From Micrococcaceae bacterium RIT 802 (GTDB taxonomy: Bacteria > Actinomycetota > Actinomycetes > Actinomycetales > Micrococcaceae), in NCBI GenBank assembly GCA_016892645.1, contig JAFEMX010000009.1:112987-176986 (forward strand): DNA of 64,000 nucleotides, given 5' to 3'. Below, in pieces: positions 61,955-64,000 of the stretch. Under the pieces are notes generated by a model, which worked only from the letters and a program-made list of their open reading frames with translations, made no database searches and was not told the origin of the DNA. Position 1 is the first letter of the stretch. Every line of letters starts with the position of its first letter. The translations under genes were made by a program, and so were the position numbers.

Positions 61955-63385
61955 GTGAACACGACACCCACGGCCCAGCACTTGATCAACGGAGAATTCA
62001 GCGGAGAGCCCGCCGTGAAGCGCATGAACCCCGCACGGCCCGGTGAACTGGCCTGCCTGTCTCCCGCCGGAACGACCGGCGACGTTGATACCGCCATCAC
62101 CGCCGCCGCGGCGGCCCAGCCCAGATGGGCCGCCTTCCCGCTGCCGAAACGGGGCGCGATCCTGGCACAGGCGGCCAACCTGCTGCACGAGCGGCGGGAT
62201 CAGATTGCGCACGATCTTGTGTGCGAGGAAGGCAAGACCCTGGCCGAGGCACTCGGCGAAGTAGGCCGGGCCACCGACGTCATGCGCTATTTCGGATCCC
62301 TCGGCTGGGCGGCAACCGGGGAAGTCCTGCCGAGCTCGCTCCCCGGTACGACCATCACCACCCGACGCGAGGCCCTCGGTGTTGTCGGCCTCATCACACC
62401 GTGGAACTTCCCGATAGCCATCCCCGCGTGGAAGTCCGCCCCCGCCCTGATCAGTGGCAACACGGTTGTCCTGAAACCTGCCGAACTGACGCCGCTTTCG
62501 GCTACCCACCTGGCCCGGGCACTGCACGACGCGGGAGTGCCCGCGGGAGTGTTCAACGTCGTCCACGGCAAGGGACGGGTCGTCGGAGACGCCCTGGCAC
62601 GGGACGAATGCATTGCCGGCCTTTCCTTCACCGGGTCAACCACCGTCGGGCTGGGACTCCAGGAGATCCTGAATGCACGACGGGCCCGGGTCCAGCTGGA
62701 AATGGGTGGCAAGAACGGCGTGCTGGTCCTCGATGACGCCGCCCCGGATCAGGCAGCGAAGGTCGTCGCCGCCGGTGCCTTCGGGCTGACCGGGCAGGCA
62801 TGCACGGCGACCTCCCGGGTCTACGTCACCCCCGCGATCAAGCAGGCATTCCTTGATGCACTGGTTGCCGAGGCTCGGACCTACGCCCCCGGCGACGGCC
62901 TGGAGGCGGGCACCCGCATGGGCGTTGTGGTCAGCGAGAGCCAGCTCGACCAGAACGACGCTGCCGTCCGTGGCGCAGTTGCCCGCGGCGCGACGCTGCT
63001 CCACGGGGGGACGACCAACGGCTCACGATTCACTCCGGCGGTCCTGACCGACCTGGACCCATCGGATCCCGCGGTTACCGACGAGATCTTCGGACCCGTG
63101 GTCGCTGTCCTCGAGGTCGGCGACTACGAGTCCGGGCTGGCCGCCATCAACGCATCGCGCTACGGATTGACTGCGGGAATCTGCACGGACAGCTTGGCCA
63201 AGGCCACCGACTTCGCCGAACGCGCCCAGGCCGGAGTCATCAAGGTGAACCGTCCGACCGCGGGACTGGATCTCAACGTCCCCTTCGGAGGGGTGAAGGA
63301 TTCCTCGACGAACACCTTCCGGGAGCAGGGGAGAACAGCCGTGGACTTCTACACCTGGGGCAAGACCATCTATACGGGCGTATAG
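61955..63385 (+). CDS. aldehyde dehydrogenase
   Basis: 476 residues. Starts at GTG with AGGAG about nine bases upstream. Motifs: TPWNFPIAIPAWKSAPALISGN, GLSFTGSTTVG, the glutamate in QLEMGGKNG and the catalytic cysteine in GQACTATSRVYV. NAD(P)+-dependent oxidation of an aldehyde to the acid, presumably the product of the DapA-family lyase. The LEMGGKNG-type signature is found in ketoglutarate semialdehyde and related dehydrogenases, but the substrate is not decided. Confidence 0.92.
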   Translation: MNTTPTAQHLINGEFSGEPAVKRMNPARPGELACLSPAGTTGDVDTAITAAAAAQPRWAAFPLPKRGAILAQAANLLHERRDQIAHDLVCEEGKTLAEALGEVGRATDVMRYFGSLGWAATGEVLPSSLPGTTITTRREALGVVGLITPWNFPIAIPAWKSAPALISGNTVVLKPAELTPLSATHLARALHDAGVPAGVFNVVHGKGRVVGDALARDECIAGLSFTGSTTVGLGLQEILNARRARVQLEMGGKNGVLVLDDAAPDQAAKVVAAGAFGLTGQACTATSRVYVTPAIKQAFLDALVAEARTYAPGDGLEAGTRMGVVVSESQLDQNDAAVRGAVARGATLLHGGTTNGSRFTPAVLTDLDPSDPAVTDEIFGPVVAVLEVGDYESGLAAINASRYGLTAGICTDSLAKATDFAERAQAGVIKVNRPTAGLDLNVPFGGVKDSSTNTFREQGRTAVDFYTWGKTIYTGV

Positions 63386-63400
63386 GGAAGGACGCAGGAC

Positions 63401-63715
63401 ATGGCCTACATCATCGCCCAGCCGTGCGTGGACGTGAAGGACAAGGCCTGCATCGAGGCGTGTCCGGTGGACTGCATCTACGAGGGAGAACGGACCTTGT
63501 ACATCCATCCGGACGAGTGCGTGGATTGCGGTGCCTGCGATCCGGTGTGCCCGGTCGAGGCCATCTACTTCGAGGACGACGTCCCCGATGAATGGAACGG
63601 CTATACCCGGGCCAACGCCGAGTTCTTCGATGCGCTTGGATCGCCGGGCGGGGCCGCCACCCTGGGGAACACCGGGTACGACCACGCTCTGGTGGCTGGG
63701 CTCCCGCGTTCCTGA
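63401..63715 (+). CDS. fdxA: 7Fe ferredoxin (3Fe-4S/4Fe-4S)
   Basis: 104 residues with the bacterial-type ferredoxin pattern: first cluster PCVDVKDKACIEACPVDC and second CVDCGACDPVCP. This is the FdxA type, a small cytosolic electron carrier. It lies 15 bases after the ALDH gene and closes the operon, so it may serve the FAD oxidoreductase. Confidence 0.93.
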   Translation: MAYIIAQPCVDVKDKACIEACPVDCIYEGERTLYIHPDECVDCGACDPVCPVEAIYFEDDVPDEWNGYTRANAEFFDALGSPGGAATLGNTGYDHALVAGLPRS

Positions 63716-63851
63716 CCTATGTCGTCCGCTGGGATTCCCAAGCCAAGGAGCCGTAAGACGGGGCTGACCCCGCGGAATACGTCCCCTGTAGAGCAGTGCA
63801 TTGCGAGCAGGTTGCCCAGCGTTGAGTGGGCGGCGCCGGCGCATTGGCCGG

Positions 63852-63874
63852 CCCCGCCCACATGCTTGGCGGGG
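63852..63874 (-). terminator. hairpin after the CoA-transferase subunit gene
   Basis: CCCCGCC and GGCGGGG pair around a loop of about nine bases, immediately after the TAA at 63877 of the minus-strand gene. A larger GC-rich palindrome (GTGGGCGG/CCGCCCAC) surrounds it and may serve both strands. Confidence 0.6.
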
Positions 63875-63876
63875 AC

Positions 63877-64000
63877 TTACATGTCGGTCAGTCGGCCGCC
63901 GAGGGTGAGTTCGGGTTCGGTGGCCGCCCGGACATCCTCGATGCTCACTCCCGGAGCGGTCTCCACGAGCACCAGGCCCCGGTCGGTGACATCGATGACC
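63877..64000 (-). CDS. 3-oxoacid CoA-transferase subunit B, C-terminal part
   Basis: The last 40 residues are visible on the minus strand: VIDVTDRGLVLVETAPGVSI, then EDVRAATEPELTLGGRL and a TAA stop. This is the C-terminus of subunit B of 3-oxoacid (succinyl-CoA/3-oxoadipate) CoA-transferases, which activate ketoacids. The rest lies beyond the right edge. It is convergent with the ferredoxin operon. Confidence 0.75.
   Translation of the reverse strand, partial: VIDVTDRGLVLVETAPGVSIEDVRAATEPELTLGGRLTDM

Overview
The window looks like chromosomal DNA of a high-GC actinobacterium, most likely an Arthrobacter-like member of the Micrococcaceae (Micrococcales). I infer this from the strong GC bias, Tat and lipoprotein signals, GTG/TTG and apparently leaderless starts, and the gene content; no rRNA or other taxonomic marker is present.

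Layout. 1-4.2 kb: an acyl-CoA dehydrogenase and an MHS-type transporter, divergent from a LysR regulator. 4.3-21.6 kb: a defence island of visibly lower GC. It holds a helicase-associated-domain protein, McrB with an McrC gene broken by one stop codon, a complete type I restriction-modification operon (hsdM-hsdS-hsdR) with a membrane-anchored fourth gene, a serine-resolvase remnant, a Gabija pair (gajA-gajB), an unknown protein and a truncated DUF3800-like gene. 21.9-29.7 kb: a Tat-exported M20 peptidase, then a catabolic cluster (DUF3100-like membrane protein, two amidohydrolases, an ornithine-cyclodeaminase-family enzyme, a GntR/FCD regulator). Its two divergent promoters share the palindromic element TTGGTATACAA. 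The cluster ends flush against a 24-codon leftover of a second M20 gene. 29.7-30.6 kb: decayed genes (a GNAT acetyltransferase and an M20 amidohydrolase). 30.7-44.5 kb: ordinary accessory genes: ArsR plus SRPBCC, a paired SMR exporter, cardiolipin-synthase-like PLD, RibD/DHFR-like protein, Arr rifampin ADP-ribosyltransferase, MHS transporter with an ArgE-like deacylase, a winged-helix/X25 protein, an F420-reductase-like protein, and lipoproteins. 44.6-47.7 kb: an operon of two membrane proteins (one DUF5058-like) and an M20 amidohydrolase behind a tandem glycine riboswitch. 47.8-54.3 kb: alpha/beta hydrolase, MmyB-like regulator, SDR, acyl-CoA synthetase, AI-2E family permease, and a toxin-antitoxin locus with a broken toxin. 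54.4-63.7 kb: a truncated multidrug transporter at the edge of a second catabolic operon (XRE-cupin regulator, MHS transporter, FAD oxidoreductase, class III CoA-transferase, enoyl-CoA hydratase, DapA-family lyase, SDR, aldehyde dehydrogenase, ferredoxin). The window ends inside a 3-oxoacid CoA-transferase subunit B gene.

How it works together: the defence genes form a stacked anti-phage block. The two regulated catabolic clusters each carry their own transporter and regulator, and both were apparently set next to truncated older genes. The riboswitch operon probably handles a glycine-related compound. The most noteworthy points are the glycine riboswitch over an unusual transporter/amidohydrolase operon, the Gabija/type I/McrBC island with a broken mcrC, the added membrane gene in the hsd operon, the shared palindromic operators with an amidohydrolase lacking the usual HxH metal site, and the uncharacterised CoA-dependent pathway at the right end.
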